DNA from: Cupriavidus phytohabitans
Lineage (GTDB): Bacteria > Pseudomonadota > Gammaproteobacteria > Burkholderiales > Burkholderiaceae
DNA length: 64,000 bases
NCBI RefSeq assembly: GCF_000426345.1
Contig: NZ_AUFE01000009.1
Coordinates: forward strand, 62,001-126,000
Reading direction: 5' to 3'
Shown: piece by piece, positions 37,213-45,523 of the stretch
Layout of the letters: every line of letters begins with the position of its first letter
How positions within the stretch are numbered: position 1 is the first letter of the stretch
Notes under the pieces: model-generated
Database searches by the model: none
The model's input: the letters and a program-made list of their open reading frames with translations, nothing else
Told to the model about the DNA's origin: nothing
Made by a program: the position numbers and the translations under genes

Positions 37213-38661
37213 ATGGATGTCACTGCCGCGTCTTCACGCGTCGACACCTTCAATTACGGCGTCGTAAGACAGTTCGCTGTCATGACGGTAGTCTGGGGGA
37301 TCGTCGGCATGGCCGTCGGCGTGCTGCTGGCAGCACAGCTGATCTGGCCTGAACTCAACTTCAACACGCCCTGGCTGTCGTTCGGCCGCCTGCGGCCGCT
37401 GCATACCAATGCGGTGATCTTTGCGTTCGGCGGCAGCGCGCTTTTCGCGACTTCGTACTACGTGGTCCAGCGCACCTGCCAGGCCCGCCTGTTCTGCGGC
37501 CCGCTCGCGGCGTTCACGTTCTGGGGCTGGCAACTGGTCATCATTGCCGCGGCAATCACGCTGCCGCTGGGCATCACCTCCTCGAAGGAATACGCCGAGC
37601 TGGAATGGCCGATCGACCTGCTGATCACGGCGGTCTGGGTGGCTTATGCGATCGTGTTCTTCGGCACCATCGTCAAGCGCAAGACGCGGCATATCTACGT
37701 CGCCAACTGGTTCTTCGGTGCCTACATCCTGACCATCGCGCTGCTGCACATCGTCAACAACATCGAGATGCCGGTGTCGCTGTGGAAGTCCTACTCGGCC
37801 TATGCCGGCGTGCAGGACGCGATGATTCAGTGGTGGTATGGCCATAACGCGGTTGGCTTCTTCCTGACCACCAGCTTCCTCGGGATGATGTACTACTTCA
37901 TTCCCAAGCAGGCCGAGCGCCCGATCTTTTCCTACCGCCTGTCCATCGTCCATTTCTGGGCGTTGAACTTCACCTACATGTGGGCCGGCCCGCACCACCT
38001 GCAGTACACAGCGCTGCCGGACTGGGCGCAGTCGCTGGGCATGGTGTTCTCGCTGATCCTGCTGGCGCCTTCCTGGGGCGGCATGATCAACGGCATCATG
38101 ACCCTGTCGGGCGCCTGGCACAAGCTGCGCACCGACCCGATCCTGAAGTTCCTGGTAGTGGCGCTGTCGTTCTACGGTATGTCCACGTTCGAAGGCTCGA
38201 TGATGTCGATCAAGACCGTCAACGCGCTGTCGCACTACACGGACTGGACCATCGGCCACGTACACTCCGGCGCTCTGGGCTGGGTCGCAATGATCTCGAT
38301 CGGGTCGCTGTACTACCTGATCCCGCGGCTGTTCGGCGAAAAACAGATGTACAGCGTGCGCCTGATCGAATGGCATTTCTGGATCGCGACCATCGGCGTG
38401 GTGCTGTATATCGCCTCGATGTGGATTGCCGGCGTGATGGAAGGTCTGATGTGGCGCGCCACGCAACCTGATGGCACGCTGACCTATGCCTTCGTCGAAG
38501 CGGTCAAGGCCAAGTACCCCTTCTACCTGATCCGTCTGCTGGGTGGCATCTGCTTCCTGTCCGGCATGCTGCTGATGGCCTACAACGTCGCCAAGACCAT
38601 CGTCGGCAAGCGTGCCGTGGATGCGCCGATCCCGGCCAGCATCCCCGCCTCCGCACACTGA
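37213..38661 (+). CDS. ccoN: cbb3-type cytochrome c oxidase subunit I (CcoN)
   Basis: A 482-residue catalytic subunit with about 12 membrane helices. It binds haem b and the haem b3–CuB centre that reduces oxygen. Candidate ligand histidines are in [10 protein letters not shown] (low-spin haem), [12 protein letters not shown] (CuB, with the Tyr–His region), [15 protein letters not shown] (CuB pair) and [10 protein letters not shown] (haems). It is transcribed from an FNR-box promoter as the first gene of ccoNOQP. Such oxidases have high oxygen affinity and serve microaerobic growth. Confidence 0.97.
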   Translation: MDVTAASSRVDTFNYGVVRQFAVMTVVWGIVGMAVGVLLAAQLIWPELNFNTPWLSFGRLRPLHTNAVIFAFGGSALFATSYYVVQRTCQARLFCGPLAAFTFWGWQLVIIAAAITLPLGITSSKEYAELEWPIDLLITAVWVAYAIVFFGTIVKRKTRHIYVANWFFGAYILTIALLHIVNNIEMPVSLWKSYSAYAGVQDAMIQWWYGHNAVGFFLTTSFLGMMYYFIPKQAERPIFSYRLSIVHFWALNFTYMWAGPHHLQYTALPDWAQSLGMVFSLILLAPSWGGMINGIMTLSGAWHKLRTDPILKFLVVALSFYGMSTFEGSMMSIKTVNALSHYTDWTIGHVHSGALGWVAMISIGSLYYLIPRLFGEKQMYSVRLIEWHFWIATIGVVLYIASMWIAGVMEGLMWRATQPDGTLTYAFVEAVKAKYPFYLIRLLGGICFLSGMLLMAYNVAKTIVGKRAVDAPIPASIPASAH

Positions 38662-38679
38662 TCATTCCAGGATAGAAAG

Positions 38680-39375
38680 ATGTCGGAAAAACAAAGATTC
38701 TTTTCCCACGAAACGCTGGAGAAGAACATCGGCTGGCTGATCATCTGCACGATCCTCGTGGTCAGCATCGCGGGTCTGGTGCAGATCGTGCCGCTGTTCT
38801 TCCAGCATTCCACGACCAAGCCGGATCCGGGCATCACGCCGTATTCGCCGCTGCGGCTGATGGGCCGGGATGTCTACATCCGCGAAGGCTGCGTCGGCTG
38901 CCACTCGCAGCAGGTGCGTACGCTGCAGGCCGAAACCGAGCGTTACGGCCACTTCTCGACCGCGGGCGAGTCCGTCTACGACCACCCGTTCCTGTGGGGC
39001 TCGAAGCGTACCGGTCCCGACCTGGCACGCGTTGGCGGACGTTACTCGGACGACTGGCAGCGCATCCACCTGCGCAATCCGCGCGATGTGGTGCCCGAGT
39101 CGGTCATGCCTTCCTACCCATGGCTGGAGAAGGCAACGCTGCCGACCGACGATATCCAGGCCCGCATGCGGGCGCTGGTGAAGCTGGGCGTGCCGTACAC
39201 CGAGGTCGATATCGCCAAGGCGCCGGAGGAGCTCAAGGGCAAGACCGAGGAAGACGCGCTGGTGGCCTACCTGCAGGGCCTGGGCACCAACCGCCGCAAT
39301 GTCCGCGTGGATACCGCTGCAGCGGCTACGCCGGCGGCGCCCGCAGCGGAAGCGGCTGCACCGGCGAAGGAGTAA
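38680..39375 (+). CDS. ccoO: cbb3 oxidase mono-haem subunit II (CcoO)
   Basis: A 231-residue membrane-anchored cytochrome c. An N-terminal helix (about 18-42, [20 protein letters not shown]) precedes the haem c site CVGCH at residue 71 in [17 protein letters not shown] later Met in [10 protein letters not shown] is the likely axial ligand. The last 25 residues are an Ala/Pro-rich tail. It starts 18 bp after ccoN with a ribosome site. Confidence 0.96.
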   Translation: MSEKQRFFSHETLEKNIGWLIICTILVVSIAGLVQIVPLFFQHSTTKPDPGITPYSPLRLMGRDVYIREGCVGCHSQQVRTLQAETERYGHFSTAGESVYDHPFLWGSKRTGPDLARVGGRYSDDWQRIHLRNPRDVVPESVMPSYPWLEKATLPTDDIQARMRALVKLGVPYTEVDIAKAPEELKGKTEEDALVAYLQGLGTNRRNVRVDTAAAATPAAPAAEAAAPAKE

Positions 39376-39378
39376 GCC

Positions 39379-39543
39379 ATGGCCATGATCACCGCCATTG
39401 CGACCGTCGTGTCGATGGTCGTCTTCCTTGGCATCTGCTGGTGGGCCTGGTCGGCCGGCCGGCAGGCCGCCAACCGTGAATCCGCCATGCTGCCGTTCGC
39501 GCTGCCTGACGAAACCACGACAACATCGAGCCGGAACACCTAG
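39379..39543 (+). CDS. ccoQ: cbb3 oxidase small subunit IV (CcoQ)
   Basis: A 54-residue protein (ATG 39379, TAG 39541-39543) with a single membrane helix (about 3-25: ITAIATVVSMVVFLGICWWAW) and a polar tail, as expected for CcoQ/FixQ between ccoO and ccoP. CcoQ stabilises the complex. It starts 3 bp after ccoO and ends 2 bp before ccoP, so the four oxidase genes are tightly coupled. Confidence 0.9.
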   Translation: MAMITAIATVVSMVVFLGICWWAWSAGRQAANRESAMLPFALPDETTTTSSRNT

Positions 39544-39545
39544 CC

Positions 39546-40463
39546 ATGAGCGATTTCTTTTCCGATTTCTGGGGTTACTACATTGCCGCGATCGCGCTCG
39601 TCGGCATCGTCTGGTGCGTATGGCTGCTGTTCTCGCAACGCAAGATCACCAAGACCGCCAGCGCGGGCGACGACACCGGCCATGTCTGGGACGACGACCT
39701 GCGCGAACTGAACAATCCGCTGCCACGCTGGTGGATGTGGATGTTCCTGCTGGCCTGCATCTTCGGCCTGGTCTACCTGGTGTTGTATCCGGGCCTGGGC
39801 AAGTACGCAGGCGTGCTGAAGTTCTCCACGCAGGGCGAACTTGCGGCGCATCGTGCCGCGCAGGAGAAGATGCAGAACGAGATCTATGCCAAGTACCTGA
39901 AGATGGATGTCAAGCAGGTGGCCGGGGATCCGCAGGCCCGCGAAATTGGCCAGCGGCTGTTCCTGAACTACTGCGCGCAATGCCATGGTTCTGACGCACG
40001 CGGCAGCCGCGGCTTCCCCAACCTGACCGACGGCGACTGGCTGTATGGCGGCGAACCCGAAACCATCCGGCAGACCATTACCAAGGGCCGCAATGGCGTG
40101 ATGCCGCCGTTTGCATCCACCGTTGACGGCAAGCTGGCAGGCGATGTGGCGCAGTATGTCCGTTCGCTGTCGGGATTGTCTTCGGATCCCATCCGCGCCT
40201 CGCGTGGCGAAAGCACCTTCAAGTCGACCTGCGCGGCTTGCCACGGTGCCGGCGGCAAGGGCAACCAGGCACTGGGCGCTCCGAACCTCTCCGATAACGT
40301 GTGGCTGTATGGCAGTTCGGAAGGCAGCATTGTCGACGCCATCCTGAAGGGGCATAACAACCATATGCCGGCACATGAAGAGATCCTGACGCCAGAGCGG
40401 ATCCGCATGCTGACGGCCTATGTCTGGGGTCTGTCCAATACCGGCGGGGGTGCCGGCCAATGA
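39546..40463 (+). CDS. ccoP: cbb3 oxidase di-haem subunit III (CcoP)
   Basis: A 305-residue di-haem cytochrome c. Two hydrophobic helices (about 10-30 and 62-83) precede the soluble part. The haem sites are CAQCH at residue 143 and CAACH at residue 229, with axial Met candidates in NGVMPPFA and NHMPAHEE. It takes electrons from soluble cytochromes and passes them through CcoO to CcoN. The N-terminal FixP domain (DELRELNNPLPRWW-type motif) is present. Confidence 0.96.
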   Translation: MSDFFSDFWGYYIAAIALVGIVWCVWLLFSQRKITKTASAGDDTGHVWDDDLRELNNPLPRWWMWMFLLACIFGLVYLVLYPGLGKYAGVLKFSTQGELAAHRAAQEKMQNEIYAKYLKMDVKQVAGDPQAREIGQRLFLNYCAQCHGSDARGSRGFPNLTDGDWLYGGEPETIRQTITKGRNGVMPPFASTVDGKLAGDVAQYVRSLSGLSSDPIRASRGESTFKSTCAACHGAGGKGNQALGAPNLSDNVWLYGSSEGSIVDAILKGHNNHMPAHEEILTPERIRMLTAYVWGLSNTGGGAGQ

Positions 40464-40512
40464 CAGGCGACTCATCTGAGCGGGCGCGGGCCGCCCGCGG
40501 GAGAAACCATCC

Positions 40513-41985
40513 ATGAACGCACCCGGGACCGAAGAAGTGGCCCGGGCGGCCGACCGTCAGCCGTCGGCCGCTGCGCCTGCCGAGACCTCGGATGAAACGC
40601 TGTACGAGGTCCGGCGCAAGATCTATCCGCGCTCGGTCACGGGCGCTTTTTCCAGCTGGCGCGTCTGGCTGGTCCTCTTCACGCAGCTGATTTACTACGG
40701 CACGCCCTGGCTCCAGTGGAACGGACGCCAGGCCGTGCTGTTCGACCTTGGCGAGCGCAAGTTCTATATCTTCGGGCTGGTGCTGTGGCCGCAGGACGTC
40801 ATCTATCTCGCCGTCCTGCTGGTCATCTCGGCGTTGGCGCTGTTCCTGTTCACGGCGATCGCCGGTCGGCTGTTCTGCGGCTATGCCTGTCCTCAGACGG
40901 TCTACACCGAGATCTTCATGTGGATCGAGCGGCGGATCGAAGGCGACCGCATCGCGCGCATCCGGCTGGACGGCGATCCCTGGAGCCTGCGCAAGCTGCG
41001 CATCAAGGCCACGAAGCATTTCCTGTGGATAGTGATCGCGTTGTGGACAGGCTTCACCTTCATCGGCTACTTCGCGCCGATCCGTGAGCTGGGCGGCGAG
41101 CTGGCGAGCCTGTCGCTGGGCCCGTGGCAGACCTTCTGGATGCTGTTCTATGCGTTTGCCACCTGGGGCAACGCGGGTTTCATGCGCGAGCAGGTATGCA
41201 AATACATGTGCCCGTATGCGCGTTTCCAGAGCGTGATGGTCGACCGCGACACTTACGTCGTGACCTACGACATCGGCCGGGGCGAGCCGCGCGGCAGCCG
41301 TTCGCGCAAGACCGACCATCACCAGGCGGGCCTGGGCGATTGCGTCAACTGCAGCATCTGCGTGCAGGTATGCCCGACCGGCATCGACATCCGCGATGGC
41401 CTGCAGTATGAATGCATAGGCTGCGGCGCGTGCATCGACGCCTGCAACCAGGTGATGGACAAGATGTCCTATCCGCGCGGCCTGATCCGGTACACATCGG
41501 AGAATGCCATGCGCAAGGCGCTGTCGGCGGCTGCGTCGCGCAAGCGCTTGCTGCGTCCGCGTGTCATCATCTATTCCGTGATCTGGGTCGCGCTGCTTGC
41601 AGGCTTCGTGGCTTCGATCGCGCTGCGCACGCCGCTGAAGGTGGACATCATCCGCGACCGTGGCGCACTGGGCCGGGAGGTCGAAGGCCGCTGGATCGAG
41701 AACGTCTATCGCCTGCAACTGATCAACACGACCGAAGGGCCGATGCACATCAGTGTGCGAGCCGACAGTGACGAGCTGAAGAACCTGACGGTCGAATACG
41801 ACAAGCAGGCCGAATCGCTGGCGCCGACGTCGAACCGGCTGTTGCCGATCCGCATACGCGTGCCGATCGATGACGCGGCGCAAGGCACGCACAAGATCAG
41901 CGTGACGGTGACCAGTGAAGGAACTGAGCGGGGCAACGCCGAAATCCGGCAAAGCACCAGCTTTATCGTGCCGCGCGGCCTGTGA
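40513..41985 (+). CDS. ccoG: CcoG / FixG-family membrane ferredoxin-like protein
   Basis: A 490-residue protein for cbb3 oxidase assembly. Several membrane helices in the N-terminal half carry a CGYACPQTVY motif. A di-cluster ferredoxin domain follows, with CVNCSICVQVCPTG and CIGCGACIDACNQV near residues 280-315. The C-terminal periplasmic domain is immunoglobulin-like. In related bacteria CcoG reduces Cu(II) to Cu(I) for oxidase assembly. It follows ccoP by 49 bp. Confidence 0.94.
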   Translation: MNAPGTEEVARAADRQPSAAAPAETSDETLYEVRRKIYPRSVTGAFSSWRVWLVLFTQLIYYGTPWLQWNGRQAVLFDLGERKFYIFGLVLWPQDVIYLAVLLVISALALFLFTAIAGRLFCGYACPQTVYTEIFMWIERRIEGDRIARIRLDGDPWSLRKLRIKATKHFLWIVIALWTGFTFIGYFAPIRELGGELASLSLGPWQTFWMLFYAFATWGNAGFMREQVCKYMCPYARFQSVMVDRDTYVVTYDIGRGEPRGSRSRKTDHHQAGLGDCVNCSICVQVCPTGIDIRDGLQYECIGCGACIDACNQVMDKMSYPRGLIRYTSENAMRKALSAAASRKRLLRPRVIIYSVIWVALLAGFVASIALRTPLKVDIIRDRGALGREVEGRWIENVYRLQLINTTEGPMHISVRADSDELKNLTVEYDKQAESLAPTSNRLLPIRIRVPIDDAAQGTHKISVTVTSEGTERGNAEIRQSTSFIVPRGL

Positions 41986-42017
41986 CGGCAGGCGCTAGGT
42001 GCAGAATTCAAGGGGGC

Positions 42018-42230
42018 ATGATGAATCAGCAAGGCAATCCGTGGTGGAAGGAGCCGTGGCCGTGGCTGTTGATGAGCGGCCCGCTGGTCGCGATGGTGGC
42101 GTGCGGCGTCACTATCTGGCTGGCGTCGTCGCACCCTGACGTGCCGGTGCAAGGTGCAACGCGCCATGGACTGGTGGTCGAGAAGGCCGAGGCGGCTCGG
42201 CCTCAGTCGAGCGCAGCGAGGCAGCCATGA
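42018..42230 (+). CDS. Short FixH/CcoH-like membrane protein
   Basis: A 70-residue protein. The N-terminus NPWWKEPWPWLLMSGP and the following membrane helix (about 16-38) match the start of FixH/CcoH. However, typical FixH proteins are about 150 residues with a periplasmic domain, and here the protein stops about 20 residues after the HGLVVEK segment with a polar Ala/Gln-rich end. Start: two adjacent ATGs at 42018 and 42021 behind GGGGG; either is possible. The stop overlaps the next start (ATGA). It is either a functional short form or a truncated gene. Its place after ccoG supports a role in oxidase assembly. Confidence 0.75.
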   Translation: MMNQQGNPWWKEPWPWLLMSGPLVAMVACGVTIWLASSHPDVPVQGATRHGLVVEKAEAARPQSSAARQP

Positions 42231-42472
42231 GGTTGCGCTGGCTGATGTGGGTCTTGTGGCCGGGGTTCCTGATGGCGGGCTTCGCCACCGCGACTGTGTT
42301 CTCCGTCGTGGATCCTGGTGACCTGAAGTTCTTCGGGCATCCGATCGAGGCGTCGCGCGAATCGATCTATACGATGAGCTTCCTGCTGGCGTGGATCTTC
42401 TGCGCGCTGTCCAGCGGGTTGACGCTGTACACGATGCCGACCCGGCTGAGCGATACCGACGAGTTGGAGTGA
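42227..42472 (+). CDS. Small two-helix membrane protein downstream of the fixH-like gene
   Basis: An 81-residue protein with two hydrophobic segments (about 5-28, LMWVLWPGFLMAGFATATVF; about 48-68, YTMSFLLAWIFCALSSGLTLY) and a short acidic C-terminus. I do not recognise a named family. It overlaps the FixH-like stop by 4 bp (ATGA), so it is translationally coupled and is probably the last gene of the ccoNOQPGH operon. A role in oxidase biogenesis is inference from position only. Confidence 0.7.
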   Translation: MRLRWLMWVLWPGFLMAGFATATVFSVVDPGDLKFFGHPIEASRESIYTMSFLLAWIFCALSSGLTLYTMPTRLSDTDELE

Positions 42473-42480
42473 TGGTCGAT

Positions 42481-42507
42481 GCTTGCGCCGCCGCGCGCGG
42501 CGCAAGC
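42481..42507. terminator. GC hairpin between the cco operon and fnr
   Basis: An 11-bp perfect inverted repeat (GCTTGCGCCGC at 42481-42491 with 42497-42507) lies between two converging genes. No T-run follows on either side, so it is a tentative terminator. Confidence 0.45.
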
Positions 42508-42533
42508 GCAACGCGGCGAAGCGGAGGGAAGGG

Positions 42534-43259
42534 TCAGCAGCTGCGGCTGTAGAGCTGCTTGATGCCGGCGAGATCCACCAGCTTGACGTGGCGCTGGCGA
42601 ATCTGGATCAGGCCGGCTTCGGCGAAACGCGAGAACAGGCGGCTGACGGTTTCGAGTTTCAGGCCCAGGTAGCTGCCGATCTCCTCGCGGCTCATGCGCA
42701 TCACGAATTCGGTCGACGAGTAGCCGCGCTCAGACAGGCGCTCCGACAGGTTGATCAGGAACGCGGCCAGGCGTTCTTCGGCGCGCATCGAGCCGAGGGT
42801 CACCAGCATCAGCTGGTCATGCGTGATTTCCTTGCCCATCAGCCGCAGGAACTGATGCTGCAGCGAAGGTAGGTCTGCAGACAGCGTCTGCAGGTCGCCA
42901 AGGCGGACTACGCAGACTTCGGTATCTTCCAGCGCGGTCGCGTCCGAGGCATGCTGCATCTCGCCGAGGCCGTCGAGGCCGACGATTTCGCCAGGCAGGT
43001 GGAAGCCGGTAATCTGTGAACGGCCGTCTTCGGTCGTGACATGCGTTTTCAGCGTGCCGAAGCGAATGGCATAAACCGCGGTGAGGGGGTCGCCCATGCG
43101 ATACAAGGTCTCACCCTTATGGACCCGGATGCGTTCCTGCACCAGCTTGTCCATCTTGGTGAGGTCCTGCTGGGACATGCCAACCGGAAGGCACAGTTGC
43201 CCCATCGCGCATGTAGAGCAACGGGGCGACATCTCGGTGATTGGAATGGAGGTGAGCAA
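42534..43259 (-). CDS. fnr: FNR-type oxygen-responsive transcription regulator
   Basis: A 241-residue Crp/Fnr regulator. Three N-terminal cysteines (about 14, 17 and 23: RCSTCAMGQLC) plus Cys117 in EVCVVRLG are the ligands expected for an oxygen-labile 4Fe-4S cluster. A cyclic-nucleotide-type beta barrel follows. The helix-turn-helix recognition helix LETVSRLFSRF has the E–SR pattern that reads TTGAT. It likely activates the two FNR-box promoters of ccoI and ccoN in this window. The annotated start is a TTG (43259) with GCAGG upstream; an ATG nine codons later would keep all cysteines and is also possible. Confidence 0.94.
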   Translation of the reverse strand: MLTSIPITEMSPRCSTCAMGQLCLPVGMSQQDLTKMDKLVQERIRVHKGETLYRMGDPLTAVYAIRFGTLKTHVTTEDGRSQITGFHLPGEIVGLDGLGEMQHASDATALEDTEVCVVRLGDLQTLSADLPSLQHQFLRLMGKEITHDQLMLVTLGSMRAEERLAAFLINLSERLSERGYSSTEFVMRMSREEIGSYLGLKLETVSRLFSRFAEAGLIQIRQRHVKLVDLAGIKQLYSRSC

Positions 43260-43335
43260 TTGGAACCTGCAAGAGTGGATGCGGGGGCGCGATACGACAT
43301 TTTACCGTGCGATGTGATGAGGCAGGGAGTCAGAT

Positions 43336-44094
43336 TTGCCATTGGGTGTGCTAATTAGCGTTTTTATGCTGGCATTGCTGGGCGGCGTGCATTGCGCGGC
43401 AATGTGTGGCGGCATCGCGCTGGCCGTCGAGCAGCCGCGTGGCGGCGCCGTGACCATGACCTTCGTGCGCAGCCGCGCTGCCTGGGCCGGCGAGTTGCTG
43501 GCAATGCACCTGGGCAGGATTTCGACCTATATGCTGCTCGGCGCGCTGCTGGGCGCGGTCGGCGCTGGCGCGTGGAGGCAGGATTACCTGCCGGTGCAGC
43601 GCTGGCTGTTCGGCGCCGGCAGTGCCATGCTGCTGTGGTCGGGCTGGCGCTTGCTGCGCGGCAATGCCTTTACCGTGGCCTGGCTGGAGCGGCTGGCGAT
43701 GCGGGCGGGCAGCGGCGTGGCGCGGGTGCTCGGCCGGCTGGGGGGCGGCATGCCCAGGTTCGTGCGTGCGCATGGGGGGCTGGCCAGGCGCTACGGTGTT
43801 GGCCTGGCCTGGGGGCTGGTTCCGTGCGGCATGGTCTATGGGGCGCTGACGCTGGCGCTGCTGGCCGGCAATGCCGGTTCCGGTGCGCTCGTGATGGGCG
43901 TGTTTGGCGTGGGCACGCTGCCCAACCTGCTGGTGTTGTCGGGGTTGTCCGGCTACCTGCGCAGCCTGTCCCGGCGGCGCGGGGTCCGCGTGGGCGCGGG
44001 CGTGGCGGTCATGGCGTTCGGGGCCCTTGGCCTGGCGCGCGCCGTGTTGCTGCCACATTCGCTGGCAGAGCAGGGTTTCTGTCTGGTCTTTTGA
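43336..44094 (+). CDS. TauE/SafE-family membrane protein (UreH/DsbD-like transmembrane domain)
   Basis: A 252-residue membrane protein with about six helices. Near the start is LLGGVHCAAMCGGIALAVE, with the HC–MCGG motif found in the TauE/SafE subfamily that lies beside cbb3 oxidase and copper genes. WGLVPCGMVYGAL is the second half of the pair. Family members have been linked to copper or redox handling in cytochrome oxidase assembly; the exact role is unproven. The start is TTG at 43336, chosen because AGGGAG sits 6 nt upstream. It is divergent from fnr across 76 bp. Confidence 0.78.
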   Translation: MPLGVLISVFMLALLGGVHCAAMCGGIALAVEQPRGGAVTMTFVRSRAAWAGELLAMHLGRISTYMLLGALLGAVGAGAWRQDYLPVQRWLFGAGSAMLLWSGWRLLRGNAFTVAWLERLAMRAGSGVARVLGRLGGGMPRFVRAHGGLARRYGVGLAWGLVPCGMVYGALTLALLAGNAGSGALVMGVFGVGTLPNLLVLSGLSGYLRSLSRRRGVRVGAGVAVMAFGALGLARAVLLPHSLAEQGFCLVF

Positions 44095-44127
44095 GACGCA
44101 TGGGGCGCGCAACGCGGCGAATGGTGG

Positions 44128-44157
44128 TTGCGGGCGAGGGTGGGAATGCCATACAAT
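44128..44157 (+). promoter_or_regulatory. Candidate promoter of the scpB leader
   Basis: TTGCGG (44128-44133), an 18-bp spacer and TACAAT (44152-44157) form a reasonable housekeeping promoter. Transcription would begin near 44164, giving an untranslated leader of about 490 nt before scpB. Confidence 0.5.
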
Positions 44158-44291
44158 CGCCAGCATTGCGGTATCGCGCGGTGTTTTGTAAGCAGCGGCG
44201 AGCAGCGCCAGCGGCCTTCCTGCCAGAAGGTGCGCCCACGGCGGCGGGAAGCGTTGGTAGTTCGATGCCCGGCCCGTCCCGCGGTCCATCC

Positions 44292-44315
44292 GGTTCAAAA
44301 GATCTGGTTCAAAAG
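44292..44315 (+). repeat. Two 10-bp direct repeats in the scpB leader
   Basis: GGTTCAAAAG occurs at 44292-44301 and again at 44306-44315, a 14-bp period. It resembles a tRNA T-loop word, but no cloverleaf can be built around either copy. Confidence 0.6.
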
Positions 44316-44370
44316 CCCGGCTGGCACTGAGGTGTTGGAGATGCCGGCCTTGCTCCCGATATCCGTTTTT

Positions 44371-44432
44371 CTTGCGTCCGAGGCGTTCAGTTCGCCGACA
44401 GCGCCGTCCGTTGTACGGACGCGACACGCAAG
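44371..44432 (+). ncRNA. Putative three-way-junction RNA in the scpB leader
   Basis: CTTGCGT (44371-44377) pairs perfectly with ACGCAAG (44426-44432). Inside are a 4-bp hairpin (GGCG, 44382-44385, with CGCC near 44393-44396) and a 7-bp hairpin (CGTCCGT 44405-44411 with ACGGACG 44415-44421). A competing pairing GCGTCCG (44374-44380) with CGGACGC (44416-44422) would exclude both outer and inner stems. The stretch 44095-44651 holds no credible gene. No family recognised. Confidence 0.35.
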
Positions 44433-44651
44433 AGGTTCGCTGACCGGCCCATGGCGGCATGCGAACGATCTCCTGCCGGAGTGACCCGGCAACTCGATGC
44501 AAAGAAAGGGAAGTGCACGGCTTGGATGCGGCGAGTATCCGGGTGAGCTGCGCGATGAGATGGCGATGGCATTGGCATCGCTGTATCCAAAATCTCCGGT
44601 GCCCCGGATCCGTCCGGGAGCAGGTGCAAAGACAGGCTGCACACCATCAAC

Positions 44652-45518
44652 ATGAATACCCAAGAGGCGAAAATCGTCCTCGAGACGGCGCTGATCTGCG
44701 CGCAGGAGCCTTTGCGCGTCAATGATCTGCGGCGGCTGTTCGCCGACGACGTCGGCGCGGACACCGTCCGCGTGCTGCTGGAGGAACTGCGCCAGGACTG
44801 GCGCCCGCGCGGCGTGGAACTGGTGTCGCTGGCCAGCGGCTGGCGCTTCCAGAGCCGCCCCGAGATGCGCGAATACCTCGACCGCCTGAATCCGGAAAAG
44901 CCGCCGAAGTACTCGCGTGCCGTGATGGAGACGCTGGCGATCATCGCTTATCGCCAGCCGGTGACGCGCGGCGATATCGAGGAAATCCGCGGAGTGACAG
45001 TCAGCACGGAAGTCATCAAGAAGCTGGAAGACCGCAGCTGGATCGAAGTGATTGGCCACCGCGACGTGCCGGGCCGGCCGGCCCTGTATGCCACCACCAA
45101 GGCCTTCCTGGATGATCTCGGGCTGCGCACGCTGGACGAGCTGCCTCCGCTGGAGGATGCCCAGGCGCAGGCGCAGGCAACGCTGCTGGACCAGCAGGCC
45201 ATCGATTTCGAGGCGCTGGCGGCAGGCAAGCCCGGTAGTGCCGATGAAGAAGCGTTTGCCCAGCCGGCACAGGCCGAGGCATTCGCCGACGGCGAGCCAG
45301 ACGCCGCGGATGCCAGCCAGGCATCCACGGACGGCGACATTGCCAACGGATTCGACCTGCAGCCGCGCCAGCATGGGGCGGAGGAGCCGGGCGCAGAAGG
45401 CGAACCAACCGAACCGGCCAATCCTGCCGATTCCGATCCGGAGGGGGTGCGGGGTGAACTGCCGGACGACGGCGCCACGCCGCACCCGAGCGAGCACGAC
45501 GAGCGCGTGCCGAACTGA
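44652..45518 (+). CDS. scpB: Segregation and condensation protein ScpB
   Basis: A 288-residue ScpB, the kite subunit that with ScpA and SMC forms the bacterial condensin for chromosome segregation. The conserved core is in the first 180 residues: two winged-helix units with [22 protein letters not shown] and [23 protein letters not shown]. The last 100 residues are an acidic Ala/Asp/Glu-rich tail not needed for the fold. scpA is not adjacent upstream here. rluB follows after 5 bp, the scpB–rluB pairing seen in many bacteria. Confidence 0.95.
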   Translation: MNTQEAKIVLETALICAQEPLRVNDLRRLFADDVGADTVRVLLEELRQDWRPRGVELVSLASGWRFQSRPEMREYLDRLNPEKPPKYSRAVMETLAIIAYRQPVTRGDIEEIRGVTVSTEVIKKLEDRSWIEVIGHRDVPGRPALYATTKAFLDDLGLRTLDELPPLEDAQAQAQATLLDQQAIDFEALAAGKPGSADEEAFAQPAQAEAFADGEPDAADASQASTDGDIANGFDLQPRQHGAEEPGAEGEPTEPANPADSDPEGVRGELPDDGATPHPSEHDERVPN

Positions 45519-45523
45519 ACAAC

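Noticed and set aside
44292..44330. Possible tRNA because of GGTTCAAAAG T-loop-like words
   Set aside because: No acceptor, D or anticodon stems can be built around either copy.
44128..44484. A 118-codon forward frame in the scpB leader
   Set aside because: Arg/Pro/Ser-rich with no recognisable motif or ribosome site. Its frame crosses the predicted promoter and stems.
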